NCBI RefSeq assembly: GCF_000382185.1
Contig: NZ_KB907784.1
Coordinates: 2,930,633 to 2,994,632 of the forward strand
Length of the DNA stretch: 64,000 nucleotides
Source: Bordetella sp. FB-8
GTDB taxonomy: Bacteria; Pseudomonadota; Gammaproteobacteria; Burkholderiales; Burkholderiaceae_B
Direction of reading: 5' to 3'
Part shown: in pieces, positions 1 through 10,213 of the stretch
Layout of the letters: the number at the start of each line of letters is the position of its first letter
Position numbering within the stretch: the first letter of the stretch is position 1
The notes under the pieces: model-generated
What the model was told of the DNA's origin: nothing
Databases searched by the model: none
Seen by the model: only the letters and a program-made list of their open reading frames with translations
Position numbers and translations under genes: made by a program

Positions 1-7
1 TCAAGCC

Positions 8-52
8 GGGCGCCGGGCTGCCGGGCGCCGGGCTGCCGGGCGCCGGGCTGCC
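8..52. repeat. Three exact tandem copies of a 15-bp GC-rich unit
   Basis: The unit GGGCGCCGGGCTGCC occurs three times head to tail (8-22, 23-37, 38-52). It lies just past the stop codon of the ehuA gene. Read on the minus strand in the same frame as ehuA, it would encode RRPAA repeats ending at a TGA at 1-3. It is probably a slippage-expanded 3' flank. Confidence 0.9.
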
Positions 53-78
53 GGCCGTCGGCCGCTGAGCGTCCTTTT

Positions 79-863
<785 letters not shown>

Positions 864-867
<4 letters not shown>

Positions 868-1556
868 CGTAATGGCAATCCTCTTTTGGGCAGGCGGGTG
901 TCCAGATAGCGCACGCCCGCCGAGGCGGCGATGGTCAGCACCAGGTACAGTCCACCCACCATGGATAGGGGGATCAGGTAGTTGAAGGTCCGGTCGCCGA
1001 TGATCTTGGCGACATTGAGCATCTCCAGCACCGAAACGACCGACAGCACCGGCACATCCTTCATGATGGAGACCAGGTAATTGCCGAGCGCCGGAATGAT
1101 GCGCGGCACCGCCTGCGGCAGCACGATCACGCTGAATATTCGTGCGGGCATCAGGTCAAGGGCGCGCGCGGCTTCGATCTGCCCTCGCGGTACCGATTCC
1201 AGCCCTGCCCGGTAGACCTCCGACGTGTAGGCGCTGTACTGCACGCCCAGCGCCAGCGCGCCGGTGAGAAAGGCTGGCAGCACGATGCCGTAGTCAGGCA
1301 GCACGTAATACAGAAAGAACAGTTGCACCAGCAGAGGCGTGTCGCGGATGAATTCGGCCAACAGGCGCGCCGGCCATGACACCAGGCGCAGCCGGCTCGA
1401 TTTCAGGGTGGCCAGTGCCAGGCCCAGCGCGAGTGCGATGGCAAAGCCCACGATGCTGGCCTGCACGGTCGCCAGCATGCCGTGCAGCAGGATGGGCAGT
1501 ATGGACGCGGCAAAGGCCCCGTCGCTGCTGGTGTTCCAGTGGATGCCAAAGAGCAT
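864..1556 (-). CDS. ehuD: Ectoine/amino-acid ABC transporter permease (EhuD-like)
   Basis: A 230-aa inner-membrane permease of the HisM/GlnP type. I chose the ATG at 1556 because it lies 2 bp after the ehuC stop and gives a normal family length; the open frame upstream is only the shadow of ehuC. There are several hydrophobic segments, and the EAA loop that contacts the ATPase appears as EAARALDLMPARIFSVIVLPQA (about residues 120-141). The N-terminal segment and the RDTPLLVQLFFLYY stretch are typical of polar-amino-acid permeases. It should form the channel with EhuC. Confidence 0.88.
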
Positions 1557-1558
1557 GG

Positions 1559-2233
1559 TCAGAGCCTCACGGTGGGGCGCCATTGCCCGACACAGTGCTC
1601 CAGCGTTTTCATGATCGCAGTGAGCACCAGGGCCATGCCGAAGTACATGAACAGCAGCAGGGTATAGATGGTGGTGCTGTCCTGGGTGTAGTTGCGGATC
1701 TGCTCTGCGCGAAATGCCAGGTCGCCCAGGCTGATCAGCGACACCAGGGCGGTGTCTTTTAGGTTCTGCACTGCGAGATTGCAGAAGCTGGGCATCATCT
1801 CGGGTATGGCCTGGGGCAGGGCGATGCGCCACAGGATCTGCCATGGCGTGAAGTCCAGGGCCTTGGCCGCTTCGTGCTGCGATTTGGGCACGGCCTGGAC
1901 CGCGCCGCGCACGACCTCCGCCCCATAGGCACCGATGTTCAGACCCAGAGCCAGCACGCCGGCCGTCACGGGTGGCAGGCGCAGATCAAGTCCGATCGTC
2001 TGGCCCAATACGGGCAAGGCGAAATACAGCCAGAAAAGCTGTACCAATAGCGAGGTGCCGCGGAACAGTTCGATAATCACGATACTGGGCAGGCGCAGCA
2101 GGCGGCTACCCGCCAGTTTGCCCAGGCCGAGCGTGAACGAGACGACCGCGCCCAGCAGCGTCGACATCACGGTCAGCTGCACGGTGATCCACGCCCCCTG
2201 CAGCAAGGGTGTGCTATAGCTCAGCCAGTGCAT
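1559..2233 (-). CDS. ehuC: Ectoine/amino-acid ABC transporter permease (EhuC-like)
   Basis: A 224-aa permease of the same family as its neighbour ehuD and presumably its heterodimer partner. It shows the family FRGTSLLVQLFWLYFALP stretch and an EAA loop (EAAKALDFTPWQILWRIALPQAIPE). Five or so hydrophobic helices are visible. The start is 55 bp downstream of the ehuB stop. The gene sits second in an operon whose order (binding protein, two permeases, ATPase) matches known ehuBCDA loci. Confidence 0.87.
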   Translation of the reverse strand: MHWLSYSTPLLQGAWITVQLTVMSTLLGAVVSFTLGLGKLAGSRLLRLPSIVIIELFRGTSLLVQLFWLYFALPVLGQTIGLDLRLPPVTAGVLALGLNIGAYGAEVVRGAVQAVPKSQHEAAKALDFTPWQILWRIALPQAIPEMMPSFCNLAVQNLKDTALVSLISLGDLAFRAEQIRNYTQDSTTIYTLLLFMYFGMALVLTAIMKTLEHCVGQWRPTVRL

Positions 2234-2288
2234 CGGCCCCTCTCTGTCGGACGCGGAATCTGTCGGCGCCCACGGTAGACCTTCGCGC

Positions 2289-3158
2289 TCAGCCCTTGCA
2301 AAGCGCTTCCGTAGTCTTGGTAAACGATTGCTTGTCGTCGTTGGCCGTGAAGCCGTAGTGGCTCATGATCTTGCGCCATGCGGGCGTCTTCTTGAAAGCC
2401 GCGAGCTTGGCGTTGACCGCGTCGCGCAGGTCGGCGGAGTTCGTGGCGAATGCGAAGCCGCCCCAGCTGCGGGCAGGCGAGCCCTTGATCACAGGGTCGG
2501 TGAAGGGCTTGGCAGCCTGAACCTTGCCGCTCTTGCTCGCCAGTTGGGCCACGGTCAATCCGGTGGCGGCATAAGCATCGGCGCGGCCCGCGGCCACGGC
2601 GGAGATCGCATCGGCGTTGTTGGAGATCGTGACGATGCGGGAATCGGGGACGCCGAGCGCATGCATCATCTCCAACTGGTCGGCGCCGGCCATGATTGCG
2701 ACCTTGGCGTTTGATTTGGCGAAGGCCGTATAGGAACTCAGATGCTTGGGGTTGCCCTTGGGTACGAGCAGGCCTTCGCCGTAGGAGCTATTGGGCTCGG
2801 AGAACAGTACTTGCTGGCAGCGCTGGGGCAGGATGGCCATTTCGGCGGCGACCATGTCATAGCGGCCGGCCTGCAGGCCGGGAATCAGCGAACCGAAGCT
2901 GGCGGTCACCCATTTTATCCGCTTGACGCCCAGCTGTTTCATGATCTGCGCGGCCACATCCGGACCGGCGCCGCGCGCCGCGCCCTTCATGTCGATGTAG
3001 CCGTAGGGGATTTCATTGGCCACGGCAATACGGACCTGGCCGCTTTTCTGAATCTGGGCCAGTGTGGCGGCATGAGCCGGGCCGCAAGCAGCCTGCAGGA
3101 CGATTACGGCGGCGGCCAGCACGCCGTGCAGGGAGGTTGAGCGAAATGTCTGTTTCAT
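2289..3158 (-). CDS. ehuB: Periplasmic substrate-binding protein of the ehu transporter (EhuB-like)
   Basis: A 289-aa secreted solute-binding protein (SBP_bac_3). It has a signal peptide with probable cleavage after PAHA (about residue 30), then a mature bilobed domain. The segments ANEIPYGY, FGSLIPGLQAGRYDMVAAEM, LPQRCQQVLFSEP and AGRADAYAATGLTV strongly resemble EhuB of Sinorhizobium as I remember it. A good ribosome site (GAGGAA) lies upstream of the ATG. As first gene of the operon it supplies substrate to EhuC/D. Upstream (3159-3351) is AT-rich and probably holds the promoter, followed by the insertion sequence. Confidence 0.87.
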   Translation of the reverse strand: MKQTFRSTSLHGVLAAAVIVLQAACGPAHAATLAQIQKSGQVRIAVANEIPYGYIDMKGAARGAGPDVAAQIMKQLGVKRIKWVTASFGSLIPGLQAGRYDMVAAEMAILPQRCQQVLFSEPNSSYGEGLLVPKGNPKHLSSYTAFAKSNAKVAIMAGADQLEMMHALGVPDSRIVTISNNADAISAVAAGRADAYAATGLTVAQLASKSGKVQAAKPFTDPVIKGSPARSWGGFAFATNSADLRDAVNAKLAAFKKTPAWRKIMSHYGFTANDDKQSFTKTTEALCKG

Positions 3159-3351
3159 GGCTATTTCCTCGGATGCGGCCAGGCGGGCTTTTCTTTGGAA
3201 AAGGCCATCGCCATGCCATTTCTAGAAAAAAGATATCTGAGCAAATATTACACTATAAAATTATTTCAACTCAAATTAATTGGTTGGAAAATAAAATCCC
3301 AATGAATTTCGGGGGTATCAATCTGGGAAGCGGGGATCTGGCAAGGCTCTA

Positions 3352-4171
3352 GGCTGAATCGACATTCATTTTTAAAATGAAGGGATGTCCAAGCAAATGC
3401 ATCCCCGCCCCAGTCGTTACGAACTTAGCCAAGCCCAGTGGGAGCGCATCGAATTGCTGCTGCCAGGCAAGGTAGGCGACCCGGGGCGCACGGCCCAAGA
3501 TAACCGACTGTTCGTCAATGGCGTGCTGTGGGTGCTGCGTTCGGGGGCACGGTGGAGTGATCTGCCTAGCCGTTACGGGCAGTACAAGAGTGTGCACAAG
3601 CGCTTCACCCGTTGGGCCAGCAACGGGGTGTGGGAGCGCATATTCCAGGCGCTGACGCGGGATCGGGACAATGAGTACCTGATGATCGACAGCAGCATTG
3701 TCCGGGCGCATGCACAGGCGGCGACCGGAAAAGGGGGGCGCCGGACTCGGCTCTGGGGCGTTCCCGAGGAGGTCTGAGCACCAAGATCCACCTGGCTGTC
3801 GATGGGCAGGGGCGGCCGGTGCGCATCATCCTGACCGGCGGCCAGCGCAACGACATCACCCAGGCAAGTGCCCTGCTGGCCGGTCTGAAGTGTCGCTACG
3901 TGCTGGCCGACAAAGGCTACGACAGTCGCGAGTTCGTCGAGCACCTGCGGGCACAGGGCTGCGAACCGGTCATCCCACCGAGAACTTGCCAGCAACCTCG
4001 CTTTTACGACAAGGCCCGGTATCGCTTGCGCAATCGGATCGAGCGCTGCTTCGCACGGCTCAAGCAATACCGGCGCATCGCAACACGCTACGACCGAAAG
4101 CCCGACAACTTCCTCGCCTTCATTCACCTCGCATCCCTGGCCTTCTGGATGCCTTGAATGTCGATTCAGCC
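3352..4171 (+). mobile_element. IS5-family (IS427-group) insertion sequence, about 820 bp
   Basis: The ends are perfect inverted repeats of at least 17 bp: GGCTGAATCGACATTCA at 3352-3368 and its complement at 4155-4171. Each end is flanked by C-TA-G (3349-3352 and 4171-4174 inclusive of the end bases), consistent with the TA target duplication used by this group. The element carries one transposase in two frames and sits between the ehu and efflux operons without breaking either. It looks structurally complete. Confidence 0.92.
3385..4157 (+). CDS. IS5-family transposase, two frames joined by a -1 frameshift
   Basis: OrfA runs 3385-3777 and OrfB reads on to the stop at 4155-4157, inside the right inverted repeat. 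The catalytic DDE core is split. OrfA supplies MIDSSIVRAHAQAATGKGG with the first Asp. OrfB supplies STKIHLAVDGQG, DKGYDS with the second Asp, and RNRIERCFARLKQ with the Glu. The frames join at the A4G6 run 3729-3738, a natural slippery site. After it the -1 frame gives the family sequence ALGRSRGGLSTKIHLAVD. IS427-group elements are known to use programmed frameshifting, so this is probably functional rather than decayed. Confidence 0.85.
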
Positions 4172-4352
4172 TAGCGCCACGGGCCGCCACGGCATTGAAT
4201 GGATGCCGGGCGCTTGCTCACGGGCGTCCGCACGTCCGTCCTATCGGCACCCGGTGGGGCGATAGGCGGATTCATCGATACTTTTGGGGGAAGGGAGTCT
4301 GCCGCGCTTTTACCGGCAGCTCCCCCAGGGTGAGGCCCCGGGGGAGCGTTGT

Positions 4353-7300
4353 CTACGCCTGGCCTGTGGGAGCGGGCTGTTGCGGCTCGGTCCCGGTTTC
4401 GTCGGCCGTCTCGTGCTTGTGCGTGGACCCGAGGAACAGATACATCGCGGGGACCACGAAGAGCGTGACAAGCGTGCCGATGCTCAGGCCGGTAAAGATG
4501 ACCAGGCCCATATCGTGGCGGCCGGCCGCGCCGGCGCCAGAGGCCATGACCAGCGGCACCACACCCAGCACCATGGCCGCGGTCGTCATCAGAATGGGCC
4601 GCAGGCGGACCGAAGCGGCTTCTTCGATGGCTTCGCGCTTGCTGTGTCCCGCGCGCTGCAGCTCGTTGGCGAACTGCACCATCAGGATGCCGTGCTTGGT
4701 GATCAGGCCCAGCAGCGTCACCAGGCCCACCTGTGTGTAGACGTTCAGGCTGGCGAAGCCGGTGGTGATGAAGGCCAGGGCGCCGAAGAGCGCCGGTGGC
4801 ACGGAGAACAGGATGACGACCGGATCGCGGTAGCTTTCGAACTGGAAGGCCAGGGCCAGGTAGACGATCAGGATGGAGAACAGCAACAAGCCGACGAAGC
4901 CGCCCGATTCCTGGATGAACTGGCGCGACTCGCCGGAGTAGTCGGCGGTGTAGCCCGACGGCGCCACTTTGTGCAGTATGGCTTGCAGCTTGGGCAGCAA
5001 CTGGCCTTGCGACAACCCGCTCACGCCGGAGATGGTAGCCGAGTTCAGCTGCTGGAAGTGGTTGATCGACTCCGGTTGCACCGACGTTTCGATGTGTGCG
5101 ATGGTGCGAACCTGGATCATCGCACCGGACGGCGTACGGATGTAGTAGTCCAGTACTTGGCTCGGGTTGAGGCGGTCGACCTGCAGCACCTGCGGGATAA
5201 CTTTGTACGAGCGGCCCGCGGTCGAGAAGTAGTTGACGTAATTGCCGCCCAGCGCGGCCGACAGCGCTGCGCCGACGTCGGCCTCGGTCATGCCCAGGGC
5301 GGCGATCTTGTCGCGGTCGACCACCAGTTTGGCCTGCGGTTTGTCCAGGCGCAGGTCAAGGTCGGAATAATAGAAGAGCCGCTCTTTCTGGGCTTCCTGC
5401 AGGACGGCGTGGGCGACCTCGTTGAGGTTCTCGATAGGTTCGGTGGTGGTGATGACGAACTGCACCGGCAGGCCCTGCGAGCCCGGCAGCGAAGGCAGCG
5501 GGAAGGCGGCGATCTGCGCTCCCGCGACGGCGTTCCACTTCTGCTGCAAGTCCATGATCAGTTGGGCCTGCGAGCGGCTGCGTTGGTCCCATGGCTTGAG
5601 CAGGACGCCGCCCAGTCCCTGATTGGACACCGGCAAACCGGTCAGCTGGAACATCTGCGCGTATTCGGGTTCCTTGCTGGCGATCTTGTAGGCCTGGTCG
5701 GCCAGCATGTCCATCTGCTGCGGCGCCGCGGTGGGCGCGCCCTTGAGCTGCATGAACACCAGCCCCTGGTCTTCGGTGGGCGCCAACTCGCTCTTGGCGG
5801 TCATGCCGCACAGGCCGGCCAGAACGAAAAGGATGAGCCCGAAGGCCACCAGCACCGGCCAGGCGCTGAGCGCCCCGTCGAGCAAGCGGTGGTAGCGCGA
5901 GCGCAACCAGTCGAAGGCCTGATCGAGCTTGCGCGCGAAGCGGCCTTCTTCCTGTCCGGACTTGAACAGGCGCGAGGTCATCATCGGCGACAGGGTCAGG
6001 GCGATTACCGCCGACACCGTCACAGCGCCCGCCAGCGAGAAGCAGAATTCCTTGAACAGCGCACCGGTCAGGCCGCTGCGCAGGCCGATGGGCACGTAAG
6101 CGGCGATGAGCACGACCGTCATGGCCAGGATCGGGCCGCCCAGCTCGCGCGCCGCGACCAGCGCAGCCTCGAGTACGCTCTTGCCTTCTTCCTTGATGTG
6201 CCGGTCAACGTTCTCGACCACGATGATGGCGTCATCCACCACCAGGCCGATGGCCAGCACCAGCGCCAGCAGGGTCAGCAGATTGATGGAGTAGCCCAGC
6301 AGGAACATGATGAAGAAGGTTCCGACGAGCGAAAGCGGTATGGCTACCAGCGGCACGATCACCGCGCGCAAGGAACCCAGGAAGAGATAAATGACCACCG
6401 TGACGATGAGCATGGCTTCGACCAGCGTCTTGACGACTTCGTCGATCGAGGTGTTGATGAAGTCGGTCGAGTCGTAGACGATCTTGCCGGTCACGCCCGA
6501 CGGCAACTGCGATGCCAGGTCGGGGAAGGCCTTGCGCACTTCGCTGGCGACGGTGAGGATGTTGGCGCTGGGCGCCACCTTGATGCCGATGAACACCGAC
6601 CGCTTGCCCGAGAAGGCCACGCTGGTGCCGTAGTCTTCCGCGCCCAGGGTGACCGTGGCCACGTCCTGCAGGCGCACCAGGTCGTCGCCATTTTGCTTGA
6701 CCACGAGCTGCTTGAACTCGTCGACGCTGTGCAGGTCGGTGCCGGCGGCCAGGTCTACCGTGACCATCTGCCCCTTGGTTGCGCCGACCGCGGACAGGTA
6801 GTTGTTGTTTGCCAGGGCGGTATAGACGTCCTGCGCCGTCACGCTGTGCGCGGCCAGCTTGGCCGGATCCAGCCAGGCGCGCATGGCGAACTGGCGCCCG
6901 CCCAGTATTTCGGCAGTCTGCACGCCGTTGAGCGAATCGAGCTTGGGCTTGACCACCCGCAGCAGGTAGTCGGTGATGTTGTTGGTGGGCAGCACGTCGC
7001 TGTAGAAGCCCAGGTACATGGCGTCGGTGGTCTGGCCCACTGCGACCGACAGCACAGGTTGCTGGGCCTGCGCCGGCAACTGGTTCTTGACCGAGTTGAT
7101 CTGCGTGTTGATCTCGGTAAGCGCTTTGCTGGAGTCGTAGTTCAGACGCAGGGTGGCCGTGATGGTCGAGGTGCCCGTAACGCTGGACGAGGACAAGTAG
7201 TCAATGCCCTGCGCCTGCGCGATGGCCGATTCGAGCGGCTGCGTGATGAAGCCGGCCACGGTGGCGGCGTCCGCGCCATAGTAGCTAGTCGTAATGGTGA

Positions 7301-7433
7301 CTACGGTGTTCTCGGTGTGCGGCCACTGGTTGACGGGCAGGTTGAAAATGGACCGCAGTCCCAATATCAGGATCAGCGCCGAGATGACGACGGCCCAGAC
7401 TGGCCGCCTGATGAAAGTGTCGGTGAGCTTCAT
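4353..7433 (-). CDS. RND-family multidrug efflux permease (HAE1 type)
   Basis: A 1026-aa inner-membrane proton/drug antiporter of the AcrB/MexB class, the pump of a tripartite efflux system. The N-terminus (TDTFIRRPVWAVV) is the classic first helix. The proton-relay motif GLVVDDAIIVVENV is near residues 398-411. The two large periplasmic porter loops and the second internal repeat (FASLNVYTQVGLVTLLGLITKHGILMVQFANE) are present. Length is normal for the family. It follows the adaptor gene by 9 bp and is the last gene of the tetR-OMF-MFP-RND operon. Substrate range cannot be read from sequence. Confidence 0.93.
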   Translation of the reverse strand: MKLTDTFIRRPVWAVVISALILILGLRSIFNLPVNQWPHTENTVVTITTSYYGADAATVAGFITQPLESAIAQAQGIDYLSSSSVTGTSTITATLRLNYDSSKALTEINTQINSVKNQLPAQAQQPVLSVAVGQTTDAMYLGFYSDVLPTNNITDYLLRVVKPKLDSLNGVQTAEILGGRQFAMRAWLDPAKLAAHSVTAQDVYTALANNNYLSAVGATKGQMVTVDLAAGTDLHSVDEFKQLVVKQNGDDLVRLQDVATVTLGAEDYGTSVAFSGKRSVFIGIKVAPSANILTVASEVRKAFPDLASQLPSGVTGKIVYDSTDFINTSIDEVVKTLVEAMLIVTVVIYLFLGSLRAVIVPLVAIPLSLVGTFFIMFLLGYSINLLTLLALVLAIGLVVDDAIIVVENVDRHIKEEGKSVLEAALVAARELGGPILAMTVVLIAAYVPIGLRSGLTGALFKEFCFSLAGAVTVSAVIALTLSPMMTSRLFKSGQEEGRFARKLDQAFDWLRSRYHRLLDGALSAWPVLVAFGLILFVLAGLCGMTAKSELAPTEDQGLVFMQLKGAPTAAPQQMDMLADQAYKIASKEPEYAQMFQLTGLPVSNQGLGGVLLKPWDQRSRSQAQLIMDLQQKWNAVAGAQIAAFPLPSLPGSQGLPVQFVITTTEPIENLNEVAHAVLQEAQKERLFYYSDLDLRLDKPQAKLVVDRDKIAALGMTEADVGAALSAALGGNYVNYFSTAGRSYKVIPQVLQVDRLNPSQVLDYYIRTPSGAMIQVRTIAHIETSVQPESINHFQQLNSATISGVSGLSQGQLLPKLQAILHKVAPSGYTADYSGESRQFIQESGGFVGLLLFSILIVYLALAFQFESYRDPVVILFSVPPALFGALAFITTGFASLNVYTQVGLVTLLGLITKHGILMVQFANELQRAGHSKREAIEEAASVRLRPILMTTAAMVLGVVPLVMASGAGAAGRHDMGLVIFTGLSIGTLVTLFVVPAMYLFLGSTHKHETADETGTEPQQPAPTGQA

Positions 7434-7442
7434 GACTGGACC

Positions 7443-8648
7443 TTAGTGTTCCTGCGGCGTGGGCGCCGGGTTGTCCAGCGGGGCGGCGCTGTTGTCGATC
7501 CGGATCGGCGAGCCGTTCTTGAGTTTCATCTGGCCGCTGGTGACGACCATGTCGCCTTCCTTCACGCCGGACAGGATGGCGACCTGGTCGCCGCGTGTCG
7601 GGCCCGCCTTGACGAAAGTCTGCTGCGCGACGAGCGTTTGCGCACCCTTCGCACCCTTCGCGTCCTTCTTCTCGACGGCCAGGTAGACCGTGGTGCCATA
7701 GGGGTTGTAGGTGACGGCGGTCTGCGGCAGCGTGAGGTAGCGCTGCATGGAGCCATAGGTGACCGCGGCGCGGGCGAACATGCCCGGCACCAGCTTCTGC
7801 TGCGGATTGGCGATGGTGGCTTCGACCGTTGCGTTGCGCGTGGTCGGATCGACCTTGGAGTCGATGGCTGTCACCTTGCCCTGGAAGGTCTGGCCGGCCA
7901 GTCCAGACGCGCTGACCGAAACCGGCTGCCCGGGTTCGATCGACGTGAGCTGCTCTTGCGGCACGCTGAAGTCGACGTAGATGGGGTTGAACGTCTGCAG
8001 CGATGCGATCTTGTCGCCGGGGTTGAGGTACTGGCCGGGGTTGACGCTGGTGATGCCGATGCGTCCGGCGAAAGGCGCGCGAATGGTCTTCTTGGCGACC
8101 AGGGCGCGCTGCTGCGCCGCCGCAGCCTGCTTGGACTTCCAGTCGGCCTCGTCGGCATCGACCTGAGCCTGCGAGACGGCCTTGATCGCCAATTGGGCCC
8201 GGTCGCGTTTGAGCACGATGGCGGCCAGGTTGGCGGTGGCCTCGAGCGATTGCAGCTGCGCGACGTCGGAGTCGGCGTTGAGCTGGACCAGCATGGCGCC
8301 GTCGGCCACGTGCTGGCCGGGCTTGAAGCCGATGCTGCGCACGATGCCACCGACTTCCGTGGTGACGTCGACGCCGCGCACCGCTTTCATGGAACCCACC
8401 GCCGAAATGGTGGGTTGCCAGTCGGAGTATTGCGCCTTGAGCGCCGAGACGACTACCGGCGGCTGCGGCAGCTTGGACTGCGCGATCAGCTTGGAGATCT
8501 GCAGGAATTTTGTCCCGCCGATGACGAGAACGAGAAGCACCACCACCAAGATCATCAAGGCGATGGGGCGGCCCAGTCGGCGCTTGCGCGTGTCGGTGGA
8601 CTGGAGGGTGTTGTTGTGTGCAACGGAGCGGGTCTGGACGTCGGCCAT
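7443..8648 (-). CDS. RND efflux periplasmic adaptor (membrane fusion protein)
   Basis: A 401-aa adaptor linking the RND pump to the outer-membrane channel. The start at 8648 (MADVQTR...) lies 8 bp after the OMF stop and gives a single N-terminal membrane anchor (about residues 26-44, IALMILVVVLLVLVIGG) rather than a lipoprotein signal. Then come a lipoyl/barrel-sandwich half (VVTSVGS-like VGSMKAVRGVDVTTEVGGIV), an alpha-helical hairpin, and RAPFAGRIGITSVNPGQYLNPGD closing the lipoyl domain. Beta-barrel and C-terminal membrane-proximal domains follow. It is of the MdtA/MexH-like HlyD class. Confidence 0.92.
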   Translation of the reverse strand: MADVQTRSVAHNNTLQSTDTRKRRLGRPIALMILVVVLLVLVIGGTKFLQISKLIAQSKLPQPPVVVSALKAQYSDWQPTISAVGSMKAVRGVDVTTEVGGIVRSIGFKPGQHVADGAMLVQLNADSDVAQLQSLEATANLAAIVLKRDRAQLAIKAVSQAQVDADEADWKSKQAAAAQQRALVAKKTIRAPFAGRIGITSVNPGQYLNPGDKIASLQTFNPIYVDFSVPQEQLTSIEPGQPVSVSASGLAGQTFQGKVTAIDSKVDPTTRNATVEATIANPQQKLVPGMFARAAVTYGSMQRYLTLPQTAVTYNPYGTTVYLAVEKKDAKGAKGAQTLVAQQTFVKAGPTRGDQVAILSGVKEGDMVVTSGQMKLKNGSPIRIDNSAAPLDNPAPTPQEH

Positions 8649-8656
8649 GAGCCTTC

Positions 8657-10213
8657 TCACTGGTTCGGTTGTTCGGTGTGATCCGACGAGGGGATCATGG
8701 AAGAGACGAGCGGCAATCCAATACTGAGCGGCTGGCCGCGGCTGGCGGCGGCCACATCGCTGCGGTTCCACCAGCCGCCTCCCAGCGCCTGGAACAGGGC
8801 GGCGGTATCGCTATAGCGTGCCGCTTGCGCCTTCACGCGCGCCAGCACGGCATTCTGGTAGGTTTGCTGCGCCGAGAGCAGGCTCGGATAGCTCACCGCC
8901 CCGAGCTTGTACTGACCCTGCGCGAGATTCAGGCTGTCCTGCGCGGCGCGCTCAGCATCGCTTTGCTGCTGGAGCGCGTCGGCGTCGCTTTCCAGTGCGC
9001 GCAGCGAGTTGGACACATCCTGGAATGCGCCGATCACCGTGCCGCGGTACTGGTCGGCCGAGGCGTCGAACGCCGCCACGGCGGCACGCTTCTTATGCTC
9101 CAGCGCGCCGGCATCGAAGATTGTCTGCGCGACCGAGCCGACGATGCTCCACAGCCCGGTCCCTGACGTGAACAGCTTGCTCAGGCTCGAGGCGCTGGAG
9201 CCGAGCGAACCGGTGATGCTGAACTGCGGCAACTGGTTGGCAATGGCCACGCCGATCTCGGCGCTGGTCTGGTGCAACTGCGCTTCGGCGGCGCGCACGT
9301 CCGGCCGCTGCTCGACGATGGCCGAGGGCAGACTCAGGGGCAGCGTCTCGGGCAGGTGCAGTGACGACAGCGTGAAGTTTTCGATCGGGGTCTGGTTGGG
9401 GAACCGTCCCAGATAGGCCGCAAGCTGGTTGCGCGCCTGCGCGAGCTGTTTGTGCAGTGGTGGCAGGCCGGCGCGCGTTTGCGCGAGCGTGGCCTGCTGG
9501 GCGAGGACGTCGGCGCTGGAGACCGCGCCCAGGTGCTGGCGTTCCTGCAGGATGTCCAGCTCCTTGGCTTGCAGTTGGATGAGCGACTCGGTGGCGGCGA
9601 TTTGGTCGCGTATCGAGGCCAGCGTCACCGCGGTGTTGACCACGTTGGTGGTGAGCGTGAGGTAGGTCGCCTCGAGCTGGAAGCGCTGGTATTGGGCCTG
9701 GGCCTTGGCGGACTCGACCTGGCGACGCGTGCCGCCGAATATGTCGGGCGCGTAGGACACGCTCAGCGAGGCCGAGGCGACCGTGAACACCTGAGCCGGA
9801 AAGGTGAAAAAGCCTTGGCGCTCGCGGGTCTCGGATACCGAGCCGCTTATGCTGGGAAAGAAAGAGGCTTGGCTGGCGTATACCAGCTCATTGGCCTGTC
9901 GCAGCGATGCCTGGGCGGCAGCCGCGCTGGGGTTGGCCTTGAGCGCCTCCTGCACCAGCGTGTTCAGTTCGGGCGAATGGAACAACTGCCACCACTGCCC
10001 AGGTACGTCCTGGCCGTTGGCAAAATGCTGTGCCGCGCCGCCCGTCCTGCCGTCGGCGGACGCGGTTGTCGGCAGCGGCTGCCGGGTGTAGCCGGCGCCC
10101 TTGGTCAAGTCGGGACGGGTGTAATCCGGCCCGACCGCGCAAGCGCTCAGCAGCGCGGCGCAAAGCACGCTGGGAAGCCAGACTCGAGGCAGCCGCAAGG
10201 CTGGGGGTGTCAT
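8657..10213 (-). CDS. Outer-membrane efflux lipoprotein (OprM/NodT family)
   Basis: A 518-aa TolC-like channel protein. The chosen ATG (10213) overlaps the tetR stop by 4 bp and gives a lipoprotein signal (VLCAALLSACAVGPDYTRP) with the lipidated Cys near residue 24. The family opener GPDYxRP follows directly. Two OEP repeats are visible, each with long helices, plus EQRPDVRAAEAQLHQTSAEIGVAIANQLPQFSITG typical of the second repeat. It should complete the tripartite pump encoded downstream. Confidence 0.92.
   Translation of the reverse strand: MTPPALRLPRVWLPSVLCAALLSACAVGPDYTRPDLTKGAGYTRQPLPTTASADGRTGGAAQHFANGQDVPGQWWQLFHSPELNTLVQEALKANPSAAAAQASLRQANELVYASQASFFPSISGSVSETRERQGFFTFPAQVFTVASASLSVSYAPDIFGGTRRQVESAKAQAQYQRFQLEATYLTLTTNVVNTAVTLASIRDQIAATESLIQLQAKELDILQERQHLGAVSSADVLAQQATLAQTRAGLPPLHKQLAQARNQLAAYLGRFPNQTPIENFTLSSLHLPETLPLSLPSAIVEQRPDVRAAEAQLHQTSAEIGVAIANQLPQFSITGSLGSSASSLSKLFTSGTGLWSIVGSVAQTIFDAGALEHKKRAAVAAFDASADQYRGTVIGAFQDVSNSLRALESDADALQQQSDAERAAQDSLNLAQGQYKLGAVSYPSLLSAQQTYQNAVLARVKAQAARYSDTAALFQALGGGWWNRSDVAAASRGQPLSIGLPLVSSMIPSSDHTEQPNQ

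Noticed and set aside
4290..4325. Hairpin after the RND gene as a terminator
   Set aside because: A stem of about 10 bp can be drawn, but neither strand has a T run after it.
4284..8681. A 1465-codon open frame on the plus strand, opposite the efflux genes
   Set aside because: It is the GC-rich antisense shadow of the RND and adaptor genes. The sequence is low-complexity Arg/Gln/Gly-rich with no motif, while the minus strand holds clear families.
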